Source: a virus. From it: 37,294 nt of DNA. This document shows, piece after piece, positions 13,658-20,657 of the stretch. The stretch is taken from the IMG/VR virus record IMGVR_UViG_3300048840_000030, positions 1 to 37,294 of that record, one strand, 5' to 3'. The notes beneath the pieces were generated by a model that was not told the origin of the DNA, made no database searches, and saw only the letters and a list, made by a program, of their open reading frames with translations. The position numbers and the translations under genes were made by a program. The stretch's first letter is position 1, and every line of letters begins with the position of its first letter.

Positions 13658-13864
13658 ATGTCTTTTAATAATGTTCGTAACATGGATTATTTAGATTACA
13701 CTATTGAACAAATACACCGAATCGACACATACAACTTTTCTCAAACTCACGGAATGGAATGTATAGACTGTCAACAACTACTCACTCCAGAAGAATTAAG
13801 ATACTGCAAGGATTTACACTTGGATTACTCTTGCTCGGAATGCTTGGAGTTGGAATTAAATTGA
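13658..13864 (+). CDS. Small Cys4 protein
   Basis: 68 residues if started at ATG 13658; ATG 13682 is an alternative and neither has a clear Shine-Dalgarno. CIDCQQLL and CSECLEL form a probable four-Cys zinc site. The fold resembles small DksA/TraR-like zinc proteins only loosely. Function unknown. Confidence 0.5.
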   Translation: MSFNNVRNMDYLDYTIEQIHRIDTYNFSQTHGMECIDCQQLLTPEELRYCKDLHLDYSCSECLELELN

Positions 13865-13930
13865 ATCAATTTGTAGGTAAAAGGTTGGAATCTACCTACG
13901 AATCAGATCATTTGTTCATATAAATATTGG
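13865..13930 (+). other. Non-coding leader with hairpin GTAGGTA/TACCTAC
   Basis: A perfect 7-base stem (13873-13879 and 13893-13899) has a 13-base loop. GAATCA occurs just before it, just after it (13900-13905), and again at 13943 inside the next structured element. No T-run follows, so it is not a standard terminator. Confidence 0.5.
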
Positions 13931-14018
13931 TACCCAGTGAGTGAATCAGAGTACACTCTTGTGTTAATGATTTACAGGTCTTTTGTGTCCTGCGGGTCAT
14001 TAACCTAGCTCACTGGTA
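13931..14018 (+). ncRNA. Three-way-junction RNA, candidate translational regulator
   Basis: Closing stem: TACC-(C)-AGTGAG (13931-13941) with CTCACT-GGTA (14009-14018). Arm 1: AGAG-TACA-CTCT (13948-13959). Arm 2: GTTAATGA (13963-13970) with TCATTAAC (13997-14004), plus inner CAGG/CCTG (13975-13978/13989-13992). The 3' strand of the closing stem, GGTA, runs into AGGG, the only Shine-Dalgarno-like sequence of the gene at 14027, so folding would hide that ribosome site. It has no tRNA signature and no hammerhead core. Confidence 0.55.
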
Positions 14019-14026
14019 GGGATAAA

Positions 14027-14392
14027 TTGAAAAAAGCATATAAAAAAGAATTTAATGAAGATGTATTTAAGGTTAAATACTTTTTCTTTGTGGGGAACAA
14101 AAAGGCGGTAAATAAGTATCTCAAAAAGAAATTCAAAGATCGGGATGGGTTGGGCAAGTCTGCGGCTGAAGCATTCCACTACACTTATGAAAATGGAGGG
14201 GTGGTTCAATGTCTATGGTTGCCTTCAGATAAAGAAGTTGGCTATTTAGTGCATGAGATCACCCATTGTGTTATCAATGTTCTTGAGCGTAAAGGACAAA
14301 GCATTAGCCGTGATACTGGGGAAACTGCCGCATATTTAGCCGAATATCTTTACAACCAATTTGTAAGCAAGAAAAAATGGAAACGGATTTAA
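14027..14392 (+). CDS. Zincin-like metallopeptidase
   Basis: 121 residues from TTG 14027 (GGTAGGGATAAA before it). HEITH at 76-80 is a zinc-binding HExxH motif, and E99 in TGETAAYLAEYLY is a suitable third ligand. The surroundings (GYLVHEITHCVINVLERKG, then SRDTGETAAYLAEYL) match a small family of phage proteins with the same motif. The substrate is unknown; cell-wall or host-protein cleavage are both possible. A lysis role cannot be excluded since no classical endolysin was seen. Confidence 0.75.
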   Translation: MKKAYKKEFNEDVFKVKYFFFVGNKKAVNKYLKKKFKDRDGLGKSAAEAFHYTYENGGVVQCLWLPSDKEVGYLVHEITHCVINVLERKGQSISRDTGETAAYLAEYLYNQFVSKKKWKRI

Positions 14393-14393
14393 C

Positions 14394-14603
14394 ATGCCAA
14401 TATACGACCTAAAATGTAACGACTGCGAGTATCAATTTGAAGACTTTCTTTTCTCATATAAAAACGTTAATCCAGCTTGTCCGAATTGTGGCGGAGAAGT
14501 TAAAAGACTTTTTTCATCTACCTTAATCGACATGGAAGGATTATTCACATCAAATCCAAGTCAGAAAGCGGACAAAGAGTCAAGGGGAGCGAGGTTAGTA
14601 TGA
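14394..14603 (+). CDS. FmdB-type zinc-ribbon protein
   Basis: 69 residues. MPIYDLKCNDCEYQFEDF and CPNCGGEVKRLFSS are the two halves of an FmdB/CxxC_CxxC regulatory zinc ribbon. The C-terminus ends ARLV, encoded by the 15-base junction repeat that overlaps the next ATG. Its role in phages is unknown. Confidence 0.8.
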   Translation: MPIYDLKCNDCEYQFEDFLFSYKNVNPACPNCGGEVKRLFSSTLIDMEGLFTSNPSQKADKESRGARLV

Positions 14604-14809
14604 AGACAACAACATTAATATGCTTAAACAATCCGTTTTACAAAGGCGACATTGTGTTAGTTGAGAACCAAAAGGGAAATCGGAAGAGTTATGCAAAAGT
14701 TACCGGATCGGGGGCTACGTTTAACGTGGTGGTCGAGCTTGGTTTCTTTTTACAGATTTATTATAGAATTAGATATTTTTTTGTAAATGCCTGGGCGAGG
14801 TTAGTATGA
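14600..14809 (+). CDS. Hypothetical protein with C-terminal hydrophobic segment
   Basis: 69 residues. The N-terminal half is beta-like (GDIVLVENQKGNRKSYAKVT), similar to a small SH3-type barrel. The C-terminal half is hydrophobic and aromatic (VVVELGFFLQIYYRIRYFFV), possibly membrane-bound. It ends in ARLV from the junction repeat. Confidence 0.5.
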   Translation: MKTTTLICLNNPFYKGDIVLVENQKGNRKSYAKVTGSGATFNVVVELGFFLQIYYRIRYFFVNAWARLV

Positions 14810-15009
14810 GCGAACTAACAATAGAAGAACTTAGAGAGAAATACGACATTACACCCGAAAGCCGTGAGCGAGAAAAAGAAGAGGAAATGAAGCGGTATAT
14901 TGCTGATTCTATTTGGGCACATAAGGAAGGGCTTGCTATTCATCCAGACGTTTTGGGGGATGCTAATATAATGAGCAAGATAAAGAATCAAAGAGCGAGG
15001 TTAGTTTGA
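14806..15009 (+). CDS. Hypothetical charged protein
   Basis: 67 residues, highly acidic/basic helix (ESREREKEEEMKRYIADSIW). Starts and ends in copies of the junction repeat, so the C-terminus is again ARLV. No family recognised. Confidence 0.55.
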   Translation: MSELTIEELREKYDITPESREREKEEEMKRYIADSIWAHKEGLAIHPDVLGDANIMSKIKNQRARLV

Positions 15010-15278
15010 TGTTATCAAGAATTGAACCGATAAAAAGGGACATAGCCAAATACGAGAAACGTCTTGAGACCGAATCCCTTACTATTAAGCAACAGAAAAG
15101 GATATTGCAAGAATTGAAAGCAAGGCCATATAGTTGGAGTTATGCAGAGACTTGCGACCCGATAGATTTTATGGACGCAACAGCAGCAAAGCTTTATCAT
15201 CGCGGTGTTTCAGTGGAATTAGATGACGGTAGAATATTGTTGTTCAAAGTGAATGATATAAGAGTGGAGCGAGGTTAG
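15006..15278 (+). CDS. Hypothetical protein
   Basis: 90 residues. TTG 15006 or ATG 15009 (adjacent codons) can start it. The N-terminal 45 residues are a coiled coil; the rest is a small beta-rich part (SVELDDGRILLFKVNDIRVE). The stop precedes the fourth junction repeat, which runs straight into the late promoter. Confidence 0.6.
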   Translation: MMLSRIEPIKRDIAKYEKRLETESLTIKQQKRILQELKARPYSWSYAETCDPIDFMDATAAKLYHRGVSVELDDGRILLFKVNDIRVERG

Positions 15279-15279
15279 T

Positions 15280-15308
15280 TTGACATTAACCATTATTTTT
15301 CATATATT
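15280..15308 (+). promoter_or_regulatory. Near-consensus sigma70 promoter ahead of the late genes
   Basis: TTGACA (15280-15285), 17-base spacer, TATATT (15303-15308). It lies upstream of the lipoprotein, terminase and head genes. The -35 box overlaps the last junction repeat. Confidence 0.75.
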
Positions 15309-15332
15309 CCAGCATAACAAATTGAGGCTGAT

Positions 15333-15488
15333 ATGAAAAAGATAGTAATATTCTTGTTATTAACTCTGGTATTCGCTTGTACTAGCAGTATCACAAATCC
15401 AGAACACAAACCACTGAACCCAAACGCAGGATATTGGGCTTTGCAGGATTCGACAGAGAGCGATAATTTAACGAAGGATAAGGACTAA
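15333..15488 (+). CDS. Small lipoprotein
   Basis: 51 residues from ATG 15333 (TTGAGGCTGAT before it). MKKIVIFLLLTLVFAC is a lipoprotein signal peptide with lipobox LVFAC; the mature part starts CTSSITNPEH and is short and polar. Small phage lipoproteins serve as outer-membrane spanins or superinfection-exclusion proteins. It is the first gene after the promoter ahead of the terminase. Confidence 0.65.
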   Translation: MKKIVIFLLLTLVFACTSSITNPEHKPLNPNAGYWALQDSTESDNLTKDKD

Positions 15489-15511
15489 TAGATTTATTAC
15501 TATCAATTACT

Positions 15512-15814
15512 ATGACATTTATCAAAGGACATAAATTATCACCAGGCAGACAGAAAGGAACGCCCAACAAAGCGACACAGGAAGCCCGTGAGCTATTGGA
15601 AACTAACAGAATGCCACTTATCCAGAGGGCTTTAGACTTGGCATTAGTCGATAATTTAGAAAAAACAAACGTGCATATATTGAGCAAATTATTAGACAAA
15701 CTTATTCCGACTTTACAGGCAATAGAACACGCCGGAAACGTTGTAATTGACAGACCAGATTTCAGCAAGATAACAAAAGAGCAACTTATCAAGATAGCGG
15801 AGATGGAGAATTGA
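15512..15814 (+). CDS. terS: Putative small terminase subunit
   Basis: 100 residues. GHKLSPGRQKGTPNKATQEA is the basic N-terminal signature of DUF5681-like and small-terminase proteins, followed by helices. It sits 250 bases before the large terminase. Small terminases recognise the packaging site, so the packaging start may lie near here. It is short for the role, which limits confidence. Confidence 0.65.
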   Translation: MTFIKGHKLSPGRQKGTPNKATQEARELLETNRMPLIQRALDLALVDNLEKTNVHILSKLLDKLIPTLQAIEHAGNVVIDRPDFSKITKEQLIKIAEMEN

Positions 15815-15915
15815 AAACGCCGTGTGAGCAGGTGAATGTAATTCAACTTAATAGGGGACATCCTGAAAAGGTGTTGTTTTTTGCCAAGCGCACGGCATAT
15901 TTATTGCGAAAATGA
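15811..15915 (+). CDS. Small basic ORF
   Basis: 34 residues from TTG 15811, overlapping the stop of the preceding gene (TTGA). Basic, with FFAKRTAYLLRK at the end. No ribosome site beyond the upstream GGAGA. Weak support. Confidence 0.35.
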   Translation: MKTPCEQVNVIQLNRGHPEKVLFFAKRTAYLLRK

Positions 15916-15936
15916 AGAGTTTTCACGGGTAGATAC

Positions 15937-16080
15937 ATGAAGACAAGAAAAAAGAAATTAAGGAAAGTAAGACCCAACTACGAACGTGTTGATATAACAG
16001 ATTCAAACTCCAACGCCAAAGAGTATCTATGTCGCTCGGTACTGTCTGGCGAAGAATATAAGATATATGGACGCAAATGA
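15937..16080 (+). CDS. Small basic ORF overlapping terL start
   Basis: 47 residues, starting MKTRKKKLRKVRPNY. It overlaps the large terminase start by 14 bases in another frame. There is no good Shine-Dalgarno. It fills an otherwise empty gap and may couple translation to terL. Confidence 0.45.
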   Translation: MKTRKKKLRKVRPNYERVDITDSNSNAKEYLCRSVLSGEEYKIYGRK

Positions 16081-17503
16081 GATACAACACTTAGCAAGGC
16101 AAGCGAAACAATACCTTGCATCAATAGATTTCTGGTATTACTGTAAATACATGGATCGTTCTTTTTTTAGTGAAAACAAGCTACACCTAAAGACCATAGC
16201 TCATAAACTTCAATTAGTATATGAGGGCAAGATCAAAAAGTTAATGATCTCAATGCCTCCGAGAAGTGGAAAGAGTTATACGGTGTCTTTGTGGTGTTCT
16301 TGGATATTAGGCAAGGATAACGAATCGGCTGTAATGCGAAACAGTTACGCAGCAACCTTAGCAGAAAAGTTCAGCTATGACATTAGGGATATTATCAAGA
16401 AAGACATATATTTAGAGGTCTTCCCGGGTGTCAAGTTAAAGGCTGATAAACGTAGGGTGGATGATTGGGCTATTGAAGGTGCGAAACAGTCTAGTTACTT
16501 TTGTGCCGGTGTCGGAGGTGCGATAACGGGTAAGGGTTGTAACAAAGCAGGCATATTAGATGATCCAATTAAGAACCTTGAGGATGCTTTATCTGAAACG
16601 ATATTAGACAAGACCTGGAACTGGTATATTTCAACTCATCGATCAAGATTAGAGTCAGGATGTCCAGAGGTTCACATAGGTACACGTTGGTCTAAGAAAG
16701 ATCCAATGGGAATGTTATTAGATAGCAGCGAAGCCGATGAATGGGAGATCATAATAATTCCCGCTTTAATCGATGGTAAGTCTTTTTGTGAAGAGGTTAG
16801 AACGACTGAAGAGTTCCTGACAGAAAAGGATTTATTGGACGAGTTCATATGGGAGGCCGTGTATATGCAGAATCCTATCGAAGCGAAAGGGCTTTTATTC
16901 CCTATATCTGAATTGAAAAGATTCTCACTATCAGAACTTCATTCTAAAGACGGTGTAATTGCATACACAGACACCGCAGACGAAGGAACGGACAACTTAT
17001 GTAGCTTGGCAGCAGCCGTAAGAGGTGATAACGTTTACATAATTGATGTTATATTCACACAAGACCCAGTAGAGGTCACAGAATCAGCCGTAGCGTTGCA
17101 GTACATTGACAATAAAGTAGATAGGGCAGAAGTTGAAAGTAATTCCGGCGGTAAGTCGTTTGCAAAGAATGTAGAAAGATTAGTCAAGGAACACAATACT
17201 GAGGTAAGAGATTACAACTCTGAAAGCAAGAATGAGATTAAGAAAAACACTTGCAGAACCTCAATACGCTGGAAGCCTAATACCGTGAACAAAGAGACAC
17301 GAATTTTAATGAAGTCAGGCAAGATAAAAAAATATTTCTGGTTTAGGAACGATTACAAACCAGGCTCAAATTATGACAGGTATATGAGAGAACTTACAAG
17401 TTATATTAAAATGGCAAAAAATAAGAAAGATGACGCACCGGACGCAACTACCGGACTATGTGCGATGGTTGAACATAAGATTACAGCGATAGCGAGTTTA
17501 TGA
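16067..17503 (+). CDS. terL: Large terminase subunit
   Basis: 478 residues. ATPase domain: Walker A MPPRSGKSY (63-71), Walker B AGILDDP with acidic D165/D166, and motif HIGTRW near 203-208. Nuclease domain: AYTDTADEGTDN near 299-310 (D302, D305), VESNSGGKSF near 364, and DDAPDATTG near the C-terminus. This enzyme powers DNA packaging through the portal and cuts the concatemer. Length is typical. The circular closure of the sequence would fit headful packaging, but the termini cannot be read here. Confidence 0.93.
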   Translation: MDANEIQHLARQAKQYLASIDFWYYCKYMDRSFFSENKLHLKTIAHKLQLVYEGKIKKLMISMPPRSGKSYTVSLWCSWILGKDNESAVMRNSYAATLAEKFSYDIRDIIKKDIYLEVFPGVKLKADKRRVDDWAIEGAKQSSYFCAGVGGAITGKGCNKAGILDDPIKNLEDALSETILDKTWNWYISTHRSRLESGCPEVHIGTRWSKKDPMGMLLDSSEADEWEIIIIPALIDGKSFCEEVRTTEEFLTEKDLLDEFIWEAVYMQNPIEAKGLLFPISELKRFSLSELHSKDGVIAYTDTADEGTDNLCSLAAAVRGDNVYIIDVIFTQDPVEVTESAVALQYIDNKVDRAEVESNSGGKSFAKNVERLVKEHNTEVRDYNSESKNEIKKNTCRTSIRWKPNTVNKETRILMKSGKIKKYFWFRNDYKPGSNYDRYMRELTSYIKMAKNKKDDAPDATTGLCAMVEHKITAIASL

Positions 17504-17504
17504 T

Positions 17505-17678
17505 ATGACGACAAGAGAAAGATTTTATGAGTCTAAGAAGTCAGGACACCAAATAGAAATGGGTGACCATCTGGACTATCTAGAACTTAAAGAGAAGTGG
17601 GAAAGGCAAGTCGAATACATCAAAAGAACGGCAATGCCGAAAAGCGATGACCGCATAAAAACAGAAGCTAAACTATGA
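17505..17678 (+). CDS. Small hypothetical protein
   Basis: 57 residues, charged helical (LDYLELKEKWERQVEYIKRT). It starts right after terL and overlaps the start of the second methyltransferase (ATGA). Function unknown. Confidence 0.55.
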   Translation: MTTRERFYESKKSGHQIEMGDHLDYLELKEKWERQVEYIKRTAMPKSDDRIKTEAKL

Positions 17679-18319
17679 TAGAACTCTTAAACATAGATTG
17701 CATGGAATACATGAAGACGCTTGAAGATAATGCGTTTGAGCTGGCGATAGTTGACCCGCCTTATGGCGTGAATATCTTGTCACAATTCAAGTCTGCGGGT
17801 TATTTAGAGACAAAATCAATGTTTAAGCAGACGAAGGGGATAGTGAATAACGATTGGGATTCTGCAATACCAGACAAGAGTTATTTTGACGAATTATTCA
17901 GGGTGAGTAAGAATCAAATTATTTGGGGAGGAAACTATTTTATTGACCACTTACATTCTACCAAGTGCATGATTTCGTGGGACAAGATGAACGGCACGAA
18001 TAACATGGCAGACTTTGAGTTGGCGTGGGCAAGTTTTGATAAGGGCTGTAGGCGCTTTTCAATGCACCACTTCTCAGGTGGGTATGGTAAGAAAATACAC
18101 ATTTGCCAAAAGCCCGTAAAACTCTACAAATGGCTCTTAAAGAACTACGCAAAAGAGGGTGACAGAATACTCGACACTCATTTAGGAAGCGGTTCAATAG
18201 CAATAGCATGCGATGAAATGGGCTTCGATTTAGTAGGAATGGAAATAGATAAAGATTATTATGACGGTGCAGTAAAGAGATTAACAGAGCATCAAGATCA
18301 GTATAAAATGGTGATATAA
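17675..18319 (+). CDS. Second DNA methyltransferase (DPPY type)
   Basis: 214 residues. DPPY at 27-30, then KNQIIWGGNYFIDHL, MISWDKMNG and a C-terminal ILDTHLGSGSIAIACDEMGF (motif I) with VGMEID. Small phage enzymes of this plan usually make N6-methyladenine. It is inserted between terminase and portal, which is not a usual place, so it may be a recent gain or tied to packaging. No partner nuclease. Confidence 0.88.
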   Translation: MIELLNIDCMEYMKTLEDNAFELAIVDPPYGVNILSQFKSAGYLETKSMFKQTKGIVNNDWDSAIPDKSYFDELFRVSKNQIIWGGNYFIDHLHSTKCMISWDKMNGTNNMADFELAWASFDKGCRRFSMHHFSGGYGKKIHICQKPVKLYKWLLKNYAKEGDRILDTHLGSGSIAIACDEMGFDLVGMEIDKDYYDGAVKRLTEHQDQYKMVI

Positions 18320-18321
18320 CT

Positions 18322-19686
18322 ATGACAACACAAGACTGGATTGATTTAATTGAGACATACAAGGTAAAGAACGAATCGGAAGTAATAGCTTCGATAATTG
18401 AGAGTAATAAATCGACACAAGACGCTATTCATACTAATTGGTTACACTACAAAGGAGATGTACCGATAAAAGACAGGACTTTAGCTGTTGGGAATGAACA
18501 CAAACTCAACAATAAAATATCCAACGACTTCAGAGGACATAACGTAGATCAATGTAACGGTTATATGTTCGCCACTCCGATAGTGTATCAATTCGATGAC
18601 CAAGCGCAAACGGACACCTTAACAAAATGGCACGATAGGAATAACATTGAAGATTTAGACTCTATTACTGGAACTTATCAAGGTGCATGTGGTTATGCAG
18701 TTAGGTTGTTATATATCGATTCTGAAGGTACTGAAAAGGTGAAAAACTCTAACCCCTGGGAGTATATCTTCATCGAAAACGGATCTATTGAAGAGGTTGA
18801 ATACGTTCTAAGATATTATGATGTCGATTACTGGATAGATAACGCATGGCAGAAAAGGCGCAAAGTCGAATGGTACGATAATACAACGATAACTTATTAT
18901 ATCTCAGCGGATGATAAATTAAATGAAAACGTTGAGTACGTTAAAGACGACACCGAAAAGCAGAACCCACAATTTCACATGTTCGATCTACCTCCGGTGG
19001 TTAAGTTTAAGAACAACGAATTAGAGCAATCCGACTTCCACAAATCAGCCGACAAAATAGACGCTTTCGATCGGGTTGTTTCAGACTGTCAGAACGAGAT
19101 TGAAGAGTTTAGGTTAGCCTATATGTTGTTTTTTGGTATTAACCCAGACATAGATGATATAGAAAGAGCCCGAGCTGCTGGTGCTTTTGGCTTGGGTGCG
19201 GAAGATCGTGTAGAATTCTTAACCAAAACAATAAACGATGTATTTGTCCAGAACACCAAAGCAACACTTGAAGAGGGAATTTACAGAGACGGGCGAGCTG
19301 TTAATATGTCAGATGAAAAGTTTTCAGGATCAGCACAATCCGGTGAATCAAGGCGTTGGAAGTTAATTGATCTGGAAAACAAGGCAAAGAAAAAAGAGCG
19401 TAAATTCAAACGGGGAACACAAGATGAGTTGAGGATATTATCGACAGCATGGGCAAAGAAGAAAATTATCATAGATCCTGAAACCTTAACGATGACATTC
19501 ACAAGGACTTTACCAGTCGATTTACTTTATGAGGCAGAAGTACAACAGAAATTAAACGGAATAGTTCCGGATGAGTTGAGACTTGCTCAAGCGTCATTTG
19601 TAGACGACCCAGCGGAAACAGCAAACCAATTAAAGGCAGAAATGCCGGAAATAGATTTAGACACAATCGTGGATGAAGATGTATAA
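18322..19686 (+). CDS. Portal protein, SPP1 gp6 type
   Basis: 454 residues. The N-terminal NKLNNKISNDFRGHNVDQCN, the stem KFKNNELEQSDFHKSADKID with AFDRVVSDCQNEI, and the clip/crown helices near the C-terminus match the SPP1-like portal family. Twelve copies form the DNA channel at the capsid vertex. Acidic C-terminal tail. Upstream terL and downstream Mu F-like gene confirm the module. Confidence 0.9.
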   Translation: MTTQDWIDLIETYKVKNESEVIASIIESNKSTQDAIHTNWLHYKGDVPIKDRTLAVGNEHKLNNKISNDFRGHNVDQCNGYMFATPIVYQFDDQAQTDTLTKWHDRNNIEDLDSITGTYQGACGYAVRLLYIDSEGTEKVKNSNPWEYIFIENGSIEEVEYVLRYYDVDYWIDNAWQKRRKVEWYDNTTITYYISADDKLNENVEYVKDDTEKQNPQFHMFDLPPVVKFKNNELEQSDFHKSADKIDAFDRVVSDCQNEIEEFRLAYMLFFGINPDIDDIERARAAGAFGLGAEDRVEFLTKTINDVFVQNTKATLEEGIYRDGRAVNMSDEKFSGSAQSGESRRWKLIDLENKAKKKERKFKRGTQDELRILSTAWAKKKIIIDPETLTMTFTRTLPVDLLYEAEVQQKLNGIVPDELRLAQASFVDDPAETANQLKAEMPEIDLDTIVDEDV

Positions 19687-19837
19687 AATCCTAAATGGAG
19701 ACAGTTTGCCAGAATTAGAAACTCTAGTAAACAAATACTTAAAAAAGGGCTGGGAAGCACAAGGCGGAGTAATTAAATTTGACAAGAGCTGGTATTCACA
19801 AGCGATAGTAAAAAACCAACCAATAAAACGGAGTTGA
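19679..19837 (+). CDS. DUF1737-like small protein
   Basis: 52 residues, overlapping the portal stop by 8 bases. YKILNGDSLPELETLVNKYL, KKGWEAQGGV and YSQAIVK match DUF1737, a small alpha/beta protein common in phages and bacteria with no known role. Confidence 0.75.
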   Translation: MYKILNGDSLPELETLVNKYLKKGWEAQGGVIKFDKSWYSQAIVKNQPIKRS

Positions 19838-19838
19838 G

Positions 19839-20138
19839 ATGTGGATTAAAAAGCAAGATTATGACGGGTTAATTAGGCAGACATCAGAACTAATTGAAGA
19901 ACTTGCAGAAATCGAAAGAAAGAAAGTACTAAAGGTTCAAGATTATGAAATACATTTTAAGGACAGCACAAACACAGCAAAGATTGGCGAGGTTCTTAAA
20001 TTGAGAGCAGACGCTTTCCATAATGATAGCTACATGCGTGCAGAAGACGAGTGCGAATATACATTTGTACTAAAAGATGAATTTGTTGCTCGGGCGAGAA
20101 TAAAAGACATTAAATACATTGTTGTGAAAAATAAATGA
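19839..20138 (+). CDS. Hypothetical protein
   Basis: 99 residues. N-terminal coiled coil (ELIEELAEIERKKV) and a C-terminal beta-rich half with charged strands. Shine-Dalgarno CGGAG. Family unknown; it sits between portal and head morphogenesis genes. Confidence 0.6.
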   Translation: MWIKKQDYDGLIRQTSELIEELAEIERKKVLKVQDYEIHFKDSTNTAKIGEVLKLRADAFHNDSYMRAEDECEYTFVLKDEFVARARIKDIKYIVVKNK

Positions 20139-20293
20139 ATCTACCTCAATTTATAGACATATTACAAAAGCTACTCAATCACCGGAAGCCATTTGGAATA
20201 ACATTAAATTCCAAAGGTGACGGGACTATCAAGGTAGGCGAATTAAAGGGCGAAGAAATATTAACAAAAACACTAACCGATAAAAAGGAATAA
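20135..20293 (+). CDS. Small hypothetical protein
   Basis: 52 residues, ATGA overlap with the preceding gene. MNLPQFIDILQKLLNHRKPF then a glycine-containing beta part. No recognised family. Confidence 0.55.
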   Translation: MNLPQFIDILQKLLNHRKPFGITLNSKGDGTIKVGELKGEEILTKTLTDKKE

Positions 20294-20295
20294 TT

Positions 20296-20571
20296 ATGGC
20301 AGATATGCCAACGATAGACGAAGTAAAAGACATTTTTCAGAAGGACGAAATATATGTTGCCGGTACTCCGATAATAGTTTATTCAATAACTGGCATGGTG
20401 ACAACAGAGAAAGATTTAGAGGAAATAATAAAGTGGATCCAAGGGAAATCAACCGATAAAAAAGACGTGGAACTGCCATGTGGATGCAAGGTTACAGACT
20501 GGAAAATCACAGGGCTGAGTTCGGGCGGGATTTCCTCGGGTAATAGCGGGACAATATCCGTAACAAGTTAA
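20296..20571 (+). CDS. Hypothetical protein with possible Cys pair
   Basis: 91 residues with good leader AAAGGAATAATT. Helical acidic N-terminal half, then LPCGCKVTDWKI and a Gly/Ser-rich tail (SSGGISSGNSG). The CGC could hold a metal. Directly followed by a terminator. Function unknown. Confidence 0.6.
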   Translation: MADMPTIDEVKDIFQKDEIYVAGTPIIVYSITGMVTTEKDLEEIIKWIQGKSTDKKDVELPCGCKVTDWKITGLSSGGISSGNSGTISVTS

Positions 20572-20611
20572 AAAAGTAATTACATAATTTAATCGGTAAC
20601 CAATAAAAAGG

Positions 20612-20652
20612 AACCGTACTTCACTGATAATATCAGAGGGGTGCGGTTTTTT
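20612..20652 (+). terminator. Rho-independent terminator within the head operon
   Basis: AACCGTAC (20612-20619) pairs with GTGCGGTT (20641-20648, one G-U), with an inner CTGAT/ATCAG hairpin, followed by a T-run to 20652. It ends only six bases before the Mu F-like gene. The AGAGGGG that could serve that gene lies inside the hairpin, so folding may also limit its translation. Confidence 0.75.
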
Positions 20653-20657
20653 ACGTT

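Larger units (their letters stand above)
14589..15283 (+). repeat. Repeated 15-base gene-junction sequence GCGAGGTTAGTATGA
   Basis: Copies at 14589-14603, 14795-14809, 14995-15009 and 15269-15283 (the last two with TTTGA), plus a variant GCGAGGCTAGCATGA at 13140-13154. Each is read as codons for ARLV (or ARLA) plus TGA and holds the next gene's ribosome site and start. Identity over 15 bases between unrelated genes suggests a shared recombination or duplication point. Confidence 0.8.

Noticed and set aside
13931-14018. Structured RNA as a tRNA or hammerhead ribozyme
   Set aside because: No D-arm or T-loop signature and no CUGANGA/GAAA core between the stems.
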